From: Loripinus fragilis
Lineage: Eukaryota > Mollusca > Bivalvia > Lucinida > Lucinidae
NCBI GenBank assembly: GCA_964019695.1
Contig: OZ026527.1
Coordinates: 78,162,831-78,226,830, forward strand
Direction: 5' to 3'
Length of the DNA stretch: 64,000 nucleotides
Shown: piece after piece, positions 55,901-58,890 of the stretch
Layout of the letters: each line of letters starts with the position of its first letter
Numbering within the stretch: position 1 is the stretch's first letter
Notes under the pieces: generated by a model
The model's database searches: none
Seen by the model: only the letters and a program-made list of their open reading frames with translations
What the model was told of the DNA's origin: nothing
Position numbers and translations under genes: made by a program

Positions 55901-58890
55901 GTTTATATTTTTATTTTGTCAAATTCCAATGAGAATGAACCGTTTGAAGACCAGAAGTCCCTAAATGAGTATGTTCCATTTGGGCCGCGATGTGAGAAAA
56001 CCTGTCTTTGGTGGTTTGCGAACAACAAAGGCGCAGACCAGAGTCTGATCAGCGCCTTTGTTATTCGCTTATTTGAAAGTATCATATACAAACTTGATAC
56101 TAGGGAAATTTCAATTTTCTAAGTAGTCTCTGTAGCTGAGCAGGTTGGTTTGGGTATGACCATTTCAGAAACCCCGAAGACAGGTTTTCTCGCGTTGAGG
56201 CCCATTTCATCCAGATCTTCACTGTTTGTAAGATAAAATTGATCTTACAGAAATACAATATTTGAGCCGTTACGTGTGATTTCCAACAATGTGGCATTTT
56301 GACAAATGTAGACTCAGACAAGCCTGTGCAGCCTCCTTTTAAGCTTAGGAACTCAATGATGTTCGGTCAGTAGCTTTACAGTCAAAGAATATTAAAGCAA
56401 CTAGCAAAGGCTCTGATCAGTCTGCGCATATGCGCAGGCTGGTCTGAGCCTTTGCTTTTCGCACATACCGCATTGTTGTAAATCTCATGTCACGGCTCAT
56501 TTTTCAAAACAAACTTGAGGCAGATCCAGAATCTGCCTTTATGAGAATTTTCAAAACTTGAATGGACACAAAATAATGCATACCAAAACAAAGACACAGA
56601 ACCCCACAAACAATGGGAATTGAGAAGTACATTAACAAAAACGCAACATCAGAACCACCACCTTAGAACGGACAGCAACCTAAGCCACAGTGTGGCTTAA
56701 ACGCTTTTGAAGTTTGAAGCACATTCAAAGTGAGTAAATGTTTATAAATAAGTCACATATTTTACTCGCTGATCAATTTTATCATTTGGGGAGGCGTAAC
56801 ATCAATGTGAGATCTACTTTGGACAGTGGTGCATTAATAAATTATATTCAAAACTAACTAAAAATATGAAAAGTTATTATTTGTCTACATTGACCCAGGA
56901 CAAATGAATTTCAATTACCTTTCACCCAATCTTTGAGAATCTTCATAAAAAGTGTGCTTAGATTGCGGTACAATTACTTTTCTGAATGAAAAAAAAACAC
57001 ACACACACATAATTCCTAGATAGCCTAATGGATAAATGGCTGTCCATAGCACTCAAAAGATGTGGGTTTGAGTCCAGTAGCTTAATCAACCATAAGATGA
57101 GTTACATTTTAAGCCTATGATATCTTTGTAAACTGATTCTCTGTTGAAATGAAACACCAATTAACATTAGAAATTAATCAAATGATTACTACTTTATAAC
57201 GTCATTCAGATGGCAGCTGATTTTTTTGCATGAAATCACTATCACATCTGTCACATAACCAAAAGTTTTATAGGCGTATGATGCATGAGGAAGATGTAAA
57301 TGAGACCACCGATCAAAATATCAACTGCTTATCATTTTAACATTACTTACAACGGATGTGAATTTTGCTTACTGACCCCTCCTGCAATTCTTGATCTCCC
57401 CAAATGCATATTAAAAGGATGGCGTCTGTAAATTTGTGATTTCATTTGCTAAGATCCTGTTCTCAACATTAAACTGATTTCATATTGTCCGTCCGTGTGT
57501 GCGTCCGTGCGTCAGTCAGTCCGTAACGTTTTGTTTCCTTAATATCTTGAAGAGTCATTGCTGGTATTTTGTCAAACTTTGCAAACATATTTATATATAC
57601 AAGACAAATACTTTAAACAAAAAAGTAAGGCTAGGGGCCAATTTTATTATAGTTATTTCCCTTTGTAATTCTAAATGGCTTTTTATATAGGGGTTTATGC
57701 TTTTGCTATTATAGTCCATACATGGTTCGATTAACTCCTACCACAGCTTTTGATGGAGCAATTTGATACTTTTCTTATACAATGTAGATACATTGAACGA
57801 TATGCATACAGGAGTTTGGTTCAAAAAATATTTTTTGACAAAGTAACAGCTATGAGAACTTAGACAATTTTTTCCTAATATCGCTTTTGTATATGCATAG
57901 ATAAGTGCCTTCATGGGCGGATCAACTCCTACCACAGCTTTTGATGGAGCAATTTGATTCTTTGCCTATCCAATGTAGACACATTGAACATATGCATGAA
58001 GGAGTTTGGTTAAAAAAAATAATTTTTGACAAAATGACAGCTATGAGAACTTAAGACAATTTGTATATGCATAGATAGTGCCTTCATGGGCCCATCAACT
58101 CCTACCACAGCTTTTGATTCAGTAATTTAATACTTTGTCTTCACAATGTAAACACATTGAACATAGGCATGAAGGAGTTTGGTTAAAGAATTGAATTTTG
58201 ACAAAATGACAGCTATGAGAACTTAGACAATTTTTCCCTAATATGGCTTTTGTATATGCTAAGATAGTTCCTTCATGGGCGGATCAACTCCTACCACAGC
58301 TTTTGATAGAACAATTTGATACTTGCCTTCACAATATAGACACATTGAACATATGCATGAAGGAGTTTGGTTAAAAAAAAGTCTTTTGAGAAAATGACAG
58401 CTATGAAAACTTAGAAAATTTTCTGATATAAGCTAATTTTTTGATATAAGCTTTGATAAATTGAACTTTCAGGTGTGAACATTTTTGTGTATTCGATCTT
58501 AACAAATGTTCCACATTGCAAGCTTTAAAGATCATTTGCACAGATTCTACTGAAATCTTCTTTGCAAAACTAAGGTCTGCTGGTTTGAACTATCACTTGC
58601 CAAAACTAAGTATTTTCACTGATCCTTACTGTGCGGTGGGTATCTAATAAGCATTGCTTATTGACTTATTTCATTGCAATTGAAATTTTTCGATATTTCA
58701 CAATGATGAGCACAAAAAGATGCGAAACATAAGAAATTGCTAAACTTATTGTGCATAGTATATATCTGGGCTCTACAGCTCAAGGTTTATCAGCATGAAA
58801 TAATTCCATGCTTTTATTTTTATTGCAGCATACCTGAGGAAACCCAAGTGGCCGAGTAACCCAGCGAAGGACCCAGCGGTGGGGGGATAA
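19881..58890 (+). CDS. PHD-finger protein gene, six-exon model (314 residues)
   Basis: Joined coding parts are 19881-19921, 26371-26501, 29347-29388, 31236-31316, 37742-38329 and 58829-58890, in total 945 nt including the stop. All introns are AG/GT bordered and the frame is open through every junction. The protein starts with an acidic Met/Asp/Leu stretch. A compact C4HC3 PHD finger follows (C29-x2-C32-x12-C45-x2-C48-x4-H53-x2-C56-x11-C68-x2-C71), with the usual Trp two residues before the seventh ligand. Then come an acidic Ser-rich linker, a Lys/Tyr/Ser repeat at about residues 171-242, and a short basic, Pro-rich tail. PHD fingers bind two zinc ions and often read histone H3 tails, so a nuclear chromatin role is likely, though unproven. 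I do not recognise the family. Alternative last exons are possible at 41960 and 45125. Confidence 0.75.
19958..20175 (+). mobile_element. SINE-like repeat related to 7340/9662
   Basis: CCCATACTATTGAAGAGATTGATCATG reads through the point where the 7340-9880 copy is interrupted. AAGCTTGTCCAGAAAAAA and a CATCAAGAATCAGAACAAAG tail follow. It begins about 40 bases into intron 1. Confidence 0.5.
20205..20770. repeat. Tandem repeat built on an AACCTGTAATTTATAGGTT palindrome
   Basis: Seven or so irregular units of about 45-60 bp carry GTAGCTAGTTAATGGTGTTG and the near-palindrome AACCTGTAATTTATAGGTT. Two longer units also share GACCAATGTTGGC(T/C)ATTAC. A different repeat piece (20279-20450) sits inside the array. 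All of it is in intron 1. Confidence 0.8.
20279..20450 (+). repeat. Dispersed repeat with CTTGAAATATCTTAAAATAG
   Basis: CTTGAAATATCTTAAAATAGGCACTT and a TTGCCCTGCA stretch recur at 27708-27830. The same order of words in two introns of one gene indicates an interspersed repeat of unknown class. Confidence 0.5.
20905..21065. repeat. Near-perfect inverted repeat, arms of about 70 bp
   Basis: The left arm contains GGAATGAATTGTTATTTTTG and GATTTTATCGATGTGTAAACT, then GTGAATCACTCACAAACT. The right arm has the reverse complements in order, with AGTTTGTGAGTGATTC first and CAAAAATAACAATTCATTCC last. A 15-20 base loop separates them. It may be a MITE or a recent inverted duplication in intron 1. Confidence 0.8.
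21066..22552. other. Intron 1, no further feature seen
   Basis: The open frames here, including 21273-21494 and the minus-strand frame at 22046-22300, have no motif or good splice context. I recognise no repeat. Confidence 0.4.
22553..22766. mobile_element. C-rich GGATCC MITE-like element, copy 3
   Basis: Outer words are GTGGCAGATCCAGAGGGGG and CTGGATCCGCTCCTG, matching the ends of 2700-2946. Inside there are C/G-runs and a hairpin, GAAATGAAATAATTTG against AAATAATTTCATTTTC. The interior differs from copies 1 and 2. Confidence 0.45.
22767..23994. other. Intron 1, low-confidence SINE relics only
   Basis: A GGAACAAGATCAGG / CAAACTGTTT core of the piggybac-like MITE lies near 22885-22960. TAGCTCAGTGAAAGGGTAGAG at about 23602 resembles a tRNA A box. 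GAAATTATTTCATGATCAA near 23839 is the minus-strand word of the 9662 SINE. None is complete. Confidence 0.35.
23995..24385 (-). mobile_element. Retroelement 3' region, 5'-truncated copy
   Basis: Reverse complement of the 3' region at about 8700-9090, in the same order: TAGTAAGTGAGTATGATCAG, GGAAATACCACAATCACAA, AGCTTTCTCTTCCCCATCA, then GTTGTTGTTGACTTT on the minus strand and CAGCAGAATCTAGGGCGAAG. No coding part remains. Open frames on both strands are by-products. Confidence 0.7.
24386..25237. other. Intron 1, no feature seen
   Basis: Minus-strand open frames at 24305-24598 and 24656-24913 lack motifs and splice borders. Confidence 0.4.
25251..25451 (-). mobile_element. tRNA-derived SINE, copy 3, with perfect 13-bp target duplication
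   Basis: On the minus strand the head reads GAGCGCAGTGGCTCAGTGGT, with a B box GGTTCGAGCCT, then CCTTGAGCAAGACACA and GTACTGGTTCAACCCAGGAA. TAGTTTTGATTAC is exact at 25238-25250 and 25452-25464. It lies in intron 1, antisense to the gene. Confidence 0.9.
25937..26012 (+). repeat. 58-bp hairpin repeat, copy 3
   Basis: GTACTCAAAAGAAC and GAGACGGTTCTTTTGAGCAC form the stem. The flanks TTATTTCTCAACCAAAACAT and AAAACTGACGGTAA also recur at 61380-61470, so the repeated element is longer than the hairpin. Confidence 0.8.
26371..26501 (+). CDS. Exon 2 of PHD-finger gene (most of the zinc finger)
   Basis: The acceptor is ATTATTTCAG and the donor is GTAAGTACC. The first G completes Trp14. The exon encodes residues 15-57, including CCVCETD, ILICQCCKNKAHQTC and the first six zinc ligands (C29, C32, C45, C48, H53, C56). 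Cys30 and Cys47 are extra cysteines beside ligand positions. The exon ends one base into a codon (phase 1), as do exons 3, 4 and 5. An ATG at 26348 lies in frame just upstream but within the intron. The conserved ligand spacing makes this the most certain exon. Confidence 0.9.
26905..27350. mobile_element. Head-to-head inverted pair of family B 3' ends
   Basis: The right half carries CCAAACTTTGTGTGTGTTCT, GAATTTTCATTCTGTTGCTG, GGGGTGAGACTTGGGGGTGC and GTGGGGATTTGCGATGG, as in family B at 16086 and 34219. The left half is its reverse complement: CAAATCCCAACGC, CAGCACCCACAAGTC and AACACACACAAAGTTTGG. Both hairpin/CTAG ends are degraded. Confidence 0.6.
27708..27830 (+). repeat. Dispersed repeat with CTTGAAATATCTTAAAATAG
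   Basis: Second copy of the repeat at 20279-20450: CTTGAAATATCTTAAAATAG, GGCACTT, GACATATATGG and a TTTCCACTTGC region match in order. Confidence 0.5.
28045..28708 (+). mobile_element. Microsatellite-type multi-unit element, family E
   Basis: It opens AGCTCACCTGAGCC, with GAGCCATTGGCTC as a second inverted repeat, and has GTCCGTCATGGGACGTCC instead of a long microsatellite. Three units of about 167 bp share CTGAAACCA, GGTATGTAGCATCACCTAGT and CTCTACCAAG. It ends abruptly at family C. Confidence 0.55.
28709..29090 (+). mobile_element. Microsatellite-type element, family C, truncated copy
   Basis: TATACCCCTCGAAAACTTTG with GGGGGGTATA makes a 5' hairpin. GTCCGTGCGTCCGTCC follows, then GTAACGTTTTGTTTCCTTAA and CAACTCCTACCACAGCTTTT. 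The same order, with four units, occurs at 57487-58420. Only the first unit is kept here. Confidence 0.6.
29347..29388 (+). CDS. Exon 3 of PHD-finger gene (end of the zinc finger)
   Basis: The acceptor is TAATATTTCAG and the donor is GTGAGTATC. The A from exon 2 plus TG makes Met58. The exon then encodes SGEAAASWSCSSC with Trp66 and the last two zinc ligands, Cys68 and Cys71. This matches the W-x-C-x2-C end of PHD fingers and confirms the join to exon 2. Reading on past the donor meets a stop within ten codons. A 39-bp array starts 45 bases into the intron. Confidence 0.85.
29434..29590. repeat. 39-bp minisatellite, four units, each with a GTAAGT site
   Basis: Units at about 29441, 29480, 29519 and 29558 share GGGTAGGAAACTACATAGAC and AGAACC(G/A)TAAGT. 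Three of the four have AACCGTAAGT, which contains a full 5' splice-site core. It lies at the start of intron 3. Confidence 0.9.
29591..31235. other. Intron 3, one hairpin repeat only
   Basis: Apart from the hairpin copy at 30281-30345 and a minus-strand echo of the 39-bp unit near 30182-30205 (GGTTCTGTCTATGCAGTTTC), I see nothing supported. Confidence 0.4.
30281..30345 (-). repeat. 58-bp hairpin repeat, copy 4, degraded
   Basis: GGGTGCTCAAAAG on the left and GGTTCTTTTGAGTACCC on the right keep the outer stem. The inner stem is mutated. Orientation is as in copy 1. Confidence 0.65.
31236..31316 (+). CDS. Exon 4 of PHD-finger gene (acidic linker)
   Basis: The acceptor TTCTCTTTGTTTCAG has a good pyrimidine tract and the donor is GTATAAAG. 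G from exon 3 plus AC makes Asp72. The exon encodes 26 further residues, beginning WMSEGLDQSEEAVSNPGE and ending SSLT, rich in Ser, Glu, Asp and Asn, probably a disordered linker just after the PHD finger. It ends in phase 1. Confidence 0.75.
31317..32273. other. Intron 4, no feature seen in first 950 bases
   Basis: AT-rich sequence with no exon-like frame or recognised repeat. Confidence 0.45.
32274..33226 (+). mobile_element. Helitron-like microsatellite element, family A, copy 1
   Basis: The 5' end is TGTCTCCCCCCTTTAGGG with GGGAGACA closing a hairpin. GTCTGTCTGTCCGTCCGTC follows. Four 158-bp units are marked by (A/T)CGTGTCCGCTC at 32369, 32527, 32685 and 32843, each with GAAACTTTATACA, TCAATCAGCATGAGATGACG-type words and GAGTTATTTCCCTT. 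Near the 3' end AAAGGGGGGGAGACA is the inverted match of the start. GTTTTT and AAAAAC can form a hairpin 7-9 bases before CTAG. The ends fit a non-autonomous Helitron relative. Confidence 0.7.
33227..34218. other. Intron 4, short inverted repeat only
   Basis: GTTGGGTACTT near 34116 and 34149 and AAGTACCCAACAAG near 34193 form a small inverted repeat. Nothing else is supported. Confidence 0.4.
34219..34886 (+). mobile_element. Helitron-like microsatellite element, family B, copy 2
   Basis: This is shorter than the copy at 16086. It has GTCTGTCCGTAATGCTATCTCC, then GACGAAATTCAACCAAATTT, one full unit and part of a second, and the 3' end GCAATGGCGCGCCATTG, nine bases, CTAG, T. The terminal palindrome carries compensated changes relative to copy 1 (GATGG..CCATC against AATGG..CCATT), so pairing is kept. 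Confidence 0.65.
34887..36924. other. Intron 4, hairpin at 36289-36355 only
   Basis: GCTAGCAAAACACT with AGTGTTTCGTTGGC inside GGGCCACAATCAGCCCGC resembles the inner hairpin at 1118-1190 (GGGCCACCATCGGCCCGCC, GCAAAACGCC, GGCGTTTCGCTG). It may be a tiny shared element. The open frames at 35793-36488 have no coding support. Confidence 0.4.
36925..37081 (+). pseudogene. LINE reverse transcriptase, extreme C-terminal fragment
   Basis: One frame reads FKQSLIYSGPVIWNNLPDCL and then KNLETVDSFRRHCI before a stop at 37079-37081. The GPxIWNxLP block followed by a SFRR-type helix is the conserved C-terminal end of many CR1/L2-like LINE polymerases. The 3' flank to 37500 has CTCATGGAAGATTAGC, GTTACCCTCTG and AAAGACTATTATTATTATT, which matches 44881-44964. 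This is a severely 5'-truncated copy in intron 4. Confidence 0.75.
37198..37258 (-). repeat. 58-bp hairpin repeat, copy 5
   Basis: GGTGCTCACAAGAAC on the left and GCTTCTTTTGAGTACC on the right. Orientation is as in copy 1. It was inserted in the 3' part of the LINE fragment. Confidence 0.7.
37401..37500 (+). repeat. LINE 3' end with ATT microsatellite
   Basis: CTCATGGAAGATTAGC, TGTTACCCTCTG and AAAGACTATTATTATTATTA. The related copy at 44881-44964 has a TTAC tail instead, so the same 3' end carries two different short tandem tails. Confidence 0.6.
37572..37655. repeat. GGATCCAG core of a piggybac-like MITE
   Basis: TTTGCAAACAGGTTGGATCCAGACC, GACCAACAGAACG and TCTGATCTGGAT match the core of this family in words and order. 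The ends are not recognisable. Confidence 0.4.
37742..38329 (+). CDS. Exon 5 of PHD-finger gene (largest exon, Lys/Tyr/Ser repeat)
   Basis: The acceptor is AATTCTTTACAG and the donor is GTGAGTATT. G from exon 4 plus AC makes Asp99. The exon encodes 195 full codons. After a polar, Gln/Ser-rich start come about nine 7-8 residue units between residues 171 and 242, such as DKPYIVL, DKLYSAM, DNRPYSV, SNKLYSV and ENEPYSI. At the DNA level they are 21-24 base units with GATAAA and TACAGT words. A Pro/Thr/Asn-rich stretch and VVAFLRCLEGCTEYE follow. Reading past the donor meets a stop after two more codons. It ends in phase 1. The long open frame and fitting phases make it secure, but its function is unknown. 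Confidence 0.82.
38394..38464 (+). repeat. 58-bp hairpin repeat, copy 6
   Basis: GGGTACTCAAAAGAACC on the left and GGGTCTTTTGAGCACCC on the right. It lies 65 bases into the intron after exon 5. Confidence 0.75.
38525..38770. mobile_element. Degraded copy of the AGACAGGTTTTCTC inverted-repeat element
   Basis: GAGAGAACCTGTCTTAGG, CAGCTACAGAGACTAGATA, GAACAACAAA and CAGGCTGGTCTG are shared, in inverted order, with 55981-56204. Only one end is clear. Confidence 0.4.
38839..38908 (-). repeat. 58-bp hairpin repeat, copy 7
   Basis: GGGTGCTCAAAAGAACTGTC on the left and GACGGTTCTTTTGAGTACCC on the right. It lies 375 bases from copy 6, which is in the other orientation. Confidence 0.78.
39203..39450. 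mobile_element. Piggybac-like MITE, complete, TTAA-flanked
   Basis: TTAA at 39203-39206 is followed by CCCTTAATG. GTGCTTTAAGGG is followed by TTAA at 39447-39450. The central stem is GTGGACCCAGATCAGACTGC with GCAGTCTGTTCTGGGTCCAC, and GCAGACGACTTCAGCAGACA lies to its right. At 240 bp this is the best-preserved member of the family. Confidence 0.72.
39985..40381 (+). mobile_element. Microsatellite-type multi-unit element, family D, left part
   Basis: It has ATCATGTCTCTGTCGTCGTC and GTCCGCCTTGTCACAC, then two units of about 125 bp sharing GGATCCA.TAATTTCA, ACAGAAGG and ATAAAATACAGGTCAAGTTT. It is cut by a MITE at 40382. The layout (trinucleotide-rich start, then repeated units) recalls families A, B, C and E. 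Confidence 0.45.
40382..40620 (+). mobile_element. TGAGCCGCGACATG inverted-repeat MITE (family G), copy 1
   Basis: TGAGCCGCGACATGTGATTT and CCAACGATGTG on the left match GGAAATCTTATGTCGTGGCT and CACATTGTTGG inverted on the right, giving TIRs of about 33 bp. Between them are CAGCCTCCTTTGAAACTTAG and a CATATGCGCAGGCTGATCTG core. TA flanks both ends but is not a secure duplication. Confidence 0.75.
40700..41280 (+). repeat. Multi-unit repeat with C-run and (CA)n
   Basis: Two units share GTTGCATATCAAATTAAAGG and AATCAGG at about 40972 and 41090, resembling the last unit of family B (GTAGCATATCAAATTAAAGG at 34721). A hairpin, ACCCCTTAGGTGGGGT, lies near 40752. A run of about 17 C and a short (CA)n separate the units. 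Confidence 0.45.
41628..41832. mobile_element. Mariner-like MITE, copy 1
   Basis: CAGTAAAACCTGTCTTAAGC and GGCCACTCAAAAA are exactly mirrored by TTTTTGAGTGGCC and GCTTAAGACAGGTTTTACTG. A central stem, AAAGTATTGCAGAATGCTC, pairs with GAGCATTCTGCAATACTTT. TA precedes the left end and ATA follows the right. CAGTAAAACC ends and TA sites fit the Tc1/mariner-pogo superfamily. Confidence 0.75.
41960..42063 (+). CDS. Possible alternative terminal exon of PHD-finger gene
   Basis: It begins after TTCTCCAG in the same phase needed by exon 5: G plus AT gives Asp295. It then encodes 33 residues including EKYSGTPPPTSPNSF and SSMLRCTLCTF before TAA at 42061-42063. No usable donor lies inside, so it would be a last exon, giving a 328-residue protein. 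AATAAA follows at 42074-42079. The acceptor's pyrimidine tract is interrupted by purines and the 3' UTR would be very short, so it may be chance. Confidence 0.4.
42074..42079 (+). terminator. AATAAA polyadenylation signal candidate
   Basis: This lies 11 bases after the TAA of the candidate terminal exon at 41960. The hexamer is common in AT-rich DNA, so on its own it is weak. Confidence 0.25.
42463..43382 (+). mobile_element. Helitron-like microsatellite element, family A, copy 2
   Basis: Same build as 32274-33226: TCTCCCCCCTTTAGGG and GGGAGACA, a GTCTGTCTGTC microsatellite, four units of exactly 158 bp (markers at 42530, 42688, 42846, 43004), AAAGGGGGGAGACA, a GTTTTT/AAAAAC stem and CTAG. 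Both copies have four units, so unit number was probably fixed in the source element. Confidence 0.72.
43383..44194. other. Intron 5, no feature seen
   Basis: CACCGTAATATCACTGGGACTGATA and TTACACTGATATATCAG near 43580-43710 form weak short inverted pieces. Nothing else is supported. Confidence 0.4.
44195..44331 (-). mobile_element. Tail half of a SINE (same family as 4973), interrupted
   Basis: TTTGATTTGATTCTTTGCAC, CCTGGGTTGAACCAGTACTA and TTGCTCAAGGACACAAC are the minus-strand tail and body of the SINE. Its head appears at 44966-45013, and a LINE 3' end lies between. Confidence 0.6.
44560..44965 (+). mobile_element. LINE 3' end with (TTAC)n tail
   Basis: GGGCCTCATGGAAGATTAGC, GTTGTTACCCTCTTTAAATA and AAGACTTTAC lead into about six TTAC units. 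The first part matches 37401-37475. The left limit is not clear. No polymerase coding remains. Confidence 0.6.
44966..45013 (-). mobile_element. Head half of the interrupted SINE
   Basis: On the minus strand: GTGGCTAAGTGGTAGAATGC then TGGACTCAAGACTGAGGGG, matching the A-box region of the SINE at 4973. The B box is lost. Confidence 0.6.
45125..46518 (+). CDS. Possible alternative last exon of PHD-finger gene reading into a minisatellite
   Basis: A good acceptor (ATTGTCTTTTCAG) precedes a frame in the phase required by exon 5: G plus AT gives Asp295. The first 46 or so codons (beginning PAYMEQPLRREPFREPV) are non-repetitive. The frame then crosses four 93-96 bp units and seven 108-bp units and stops at TAG 46516-46518. 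If used whole, the protein would have 758 residues. I find no convincing phase-1 donor inside. Because 93, 96 and 108 are multiples of three, one open unit leaves the whole array open, so openness is weak evidence. The non-repetitive start could be real and the rest readthrough. Confidence 0.4.
45263..45633. repeat. 93-96 bp minisatellite, four units
   Basis: Units share TGTTGGTCATTTTGAGTGCA, ACTTGTCTGATCCCCTTTTA and CCTATTGCTCTCA(G/A)AATGG. Three-base insertions make some units 96 bp. The last unit runs directly into the 108-bp array after CCCCTTTTA. Confidence 0.9.
45634..46372. repeat. 108-bp monomer array, block 1 (seven units)
   Basis: The monomer runs TCTTTAATACAGCAGGCTTG, GATTTTCCAGACAGATAGAA, TTCCTTCAACTCACTGGGCC, CTAGACATATGCAGGTTGTC, TAGTGCCTTTGTAGCAGAGC, TGCTTGTA. 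Most units are more than 95% alike by eye. Unit 4 has a 12-base deletion after GGGCC. Units 5-7 carry private variants that reappear in block 2. Confidence 0.95.
46373..48005 (+). mobile_element. Microsatellite-type element (family F) with five ~336-bp units, copy 1
   Basis: It is inserted in a 108-bp monomer after GTATCTTTA. It starts TGCCCCCGGTACGAAGTATATAGGGGGTG, whose C-run and G-run can pair, followed by GTCTGTCTG-type sequence. Five units begin with TTTCTGTCAA at about 46485, 46821, 47157, 47467 and 47801 and contain GATTCTGAAATTTGGTACAA, CAGCCACATATTGCTTATCA and CTCCTATTGGAGCCAGTG. The last unit stops at ACACCTTCAG. No CTAG hairpin end is kept. Confidence 0.75.
48006..48655 (+). repeat. 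Tail segment T1 with a fossil SINE
   Basis: It begins with one and a half 108-bp monomers (one ends AATTCAGAGGCAGCAG), then unique sequence with GAAGCAACTTAGTTATTAAC and GATAATATCCATGAGC. A decayed SINE follows at 48386-48556 (GGGAGCGCAGTGGCTCTGAT, CAAGTACTGGTTCAACCAAC, GTAAAAAATCAAGACAAAC). It leads into TTTTCTTAAGGTTTGCTCAA at the next monomer block. T2-T4 repeat it. Confidence 0.85.
48656..49037. repeat. 108-bp monomer array, block 2 (four units)
   Basis: The last three units carry the same private variants as units 5-7 of block 1, including AACTCAGTGGG, TGCATGTTGTC and CTGGGACCTAG. The block is therefore a copy of the end of block 1, offset by about 2,666 bp. Confidence 0.93.
49038..50671 (+). 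mobile_element. Family F element, copy 2 (duplicate of copy 1)
   Basis: Same start (TGCCCCCGGTATGAAGTATA), same five units and same truncation at ACACCTTCAG as 46373-48005. It arose by tandem duplication of the host array, not by a new insertion. Differences are scattered single bases and small indels, such as a longer TATATATATA near 49475. Confidence 0.85.
50672..51321 (+). repeat. Tail segment T2
   Basis: Nearly identical to T1 at a 2,666-base offset, including the fossil SINE at 51052-51222. Confidence 0.9.
51322..51965. repeat. 108-bp monomer array, block 3 (about six units)
   Basis: Starts TTGGGCCATAGACATATGCT like block 2 and contains an AACTCAGTGGG unit followed by several CTGGGACCTAG units. 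It has no family F insertion. Confidence 0.93.
51966..52597 (+). repeat. Tail segment T3
   Basis: Matches T1/T2 with small shared changes with T4, such as GACAGGGGAACATAG here and CACTGTGGGAGGTGTC in both T3 and T4 against CACTGTTGGAGG in T1/T2. The fossil SINE is at about 52328-52498. Confidence 0.88.
52598..53341. repeat. 108-bp monomer array, block 4 (about seven units)
   Basis: The most uniform block. Alternate units carry GACATATACAGG against GACATATGCAGG, showing local two-unit amplification. One unit has the same 12-base deletion (GGGCCCAAGACTCTAG) as unit 4 of block 1. Confidence 0.93.
53342..53943 (+). repeat. Tail segment T4
   Basis: As T3, with a short deletion near 53918 (CTCTTTAGTTTTC where the others have CTCTTTAATTAAATC). 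The fossil SINE is at about 53698-53868. Confidence 0.88.
53944..54145. repeat. 108-bp monomer array, block 5 (two units)
   Basis: Two units, then decay: GATTTCCAGTCAGAATTCC is shortened and the next monomer (54150-54260) is clearly diverged. Confidence 0.9.
54146..54720. repeat. Diverged monomer-plus-tail copies at array edge
   Basis: At 54146-54310 a monomer (GTTGTCTAGTGCCTC, CAGCAGGCTTGGATTTTC) and the AATTCAGAGGAAATAG end are still recognisable. At 54330-54720 an older version is seen: TGTTTCAGTGTTTATGTCCA, AGTGTGGTAAGGTTAA, TTTGACCAAACTCACAGG, GAGTGCTTCTTTAGCAGATC and GAGCTAAAGCCTGTAGCAAG. This looks like the unamplified relative of the array. Confidence 0.65.
54960..55890. repeat. 69-bp minisatellite, about thirteen irregular units
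   Basis: Units share AGAACAACTGTGAACAATGA, ACTAAATACTACAGAGAG and AAGTCTAGACCTTATGCTGT. Middle units at 55411, 55480, 55549, 55619, 55686 and 55754 are spaced 67-70 bp. Outer units are more diverged (ACCATGAACTAAA). It is a separate family from the 108-bp array. Confidence 0.88.
55981..56204. mobile_element. AGACAGGTTTTCTC inverted-repeat MITE
   Basis: The left end TGGGCCGCGATGTGAGAAAA, CCTGTCTT is mirrored by AAGACAGG, TTTTCTCGCGTTGAGGCCCA. The centre has CAAAGGCGCAGACCAGAGTC against GACTCTGG-like GTCTGATCAGCGCCTTTG. Related degraded copies are at 38525-38770 and 60053-60250. Confidence 0.7.
56263..56499 (+). mobile_element. Family G MITE, copy 2
   Basis: TGAGCCGTTACGTGTGATTT, CCAACAATGTGG on the left and CGCATTGTTG, AAATCTCATGTCACGGCTCA on the right. 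The core CATATGCGCAGGCTGGTCTG is kept. Confidence 0.72.
56575..56710 (-). mobile_element. Fragment of retroelement 3' region
   Basis: CACAAACAATGGGA, AACATCAGAACCACCACCTT and AGAACGGACAGCAACCTAAG followed by CCACAGTGTGGCTTAAACGC match the minus strand of 8780-8870. Confidence 0.55.
57011..57081 (+). pseudogene. Degenerate tRNA-like sequence (Arg-like)
   Basis: TAGCCTAATGGATAAATGG resembles a D-arm/A box of an arginine-type tRNA, and GTGGGTTTGAGTCC is a good B box/T arm. Acceptor ends do not pair and the anticodon arm is broken, so it is a tRNA relic or a SINE head. No A-rich tail is seen. Confidence 0.45.
57487..58420 (+). mobile_element. Microsatellite-type element, family C, copy with four units
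   Basis: GTCCGTCCGTGTGTGCGTCC and GTAACGTTTTGTTTCCTTAA open it, as at 28740. Four units of 173-192 bp follow, marked by AACTCCTACCACAGCTTTTG at 57732, 57924, 58097 and 58285, each with GGAGTTTGGTT and ATGACAGCTATGA-type words. The 5' hairpin seen at 28709 is missing. Confidence 0.65.
58421..58828. other. End of last intron, no feature seen
   Basis: AT-rich, ending in the pyrimidine tract CTTTTATTTTTATTGCAG that serves the last exon. Confidence 0.5.
58829..58890 (+). CDS. Terminal coding exon of PHD-finger gene
   Basis: The acceptor TTTTTATTGCAG has a strong pyrimidine tract. G from exon 5 plus CA makes Ala295. The exon then encodes YLRKPKWPSNPAKDPAVGG and TAA at 58888-58890. The tail is basic, Pro-rich and without a known motif. 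The phase matches exon 5 directly, so it can be joined without 41960 or 45125. The 20.5-kb intron is long but is explained by the repeat array. Shortness makes it less certain than exons 2-5. Confidence 0.6.
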
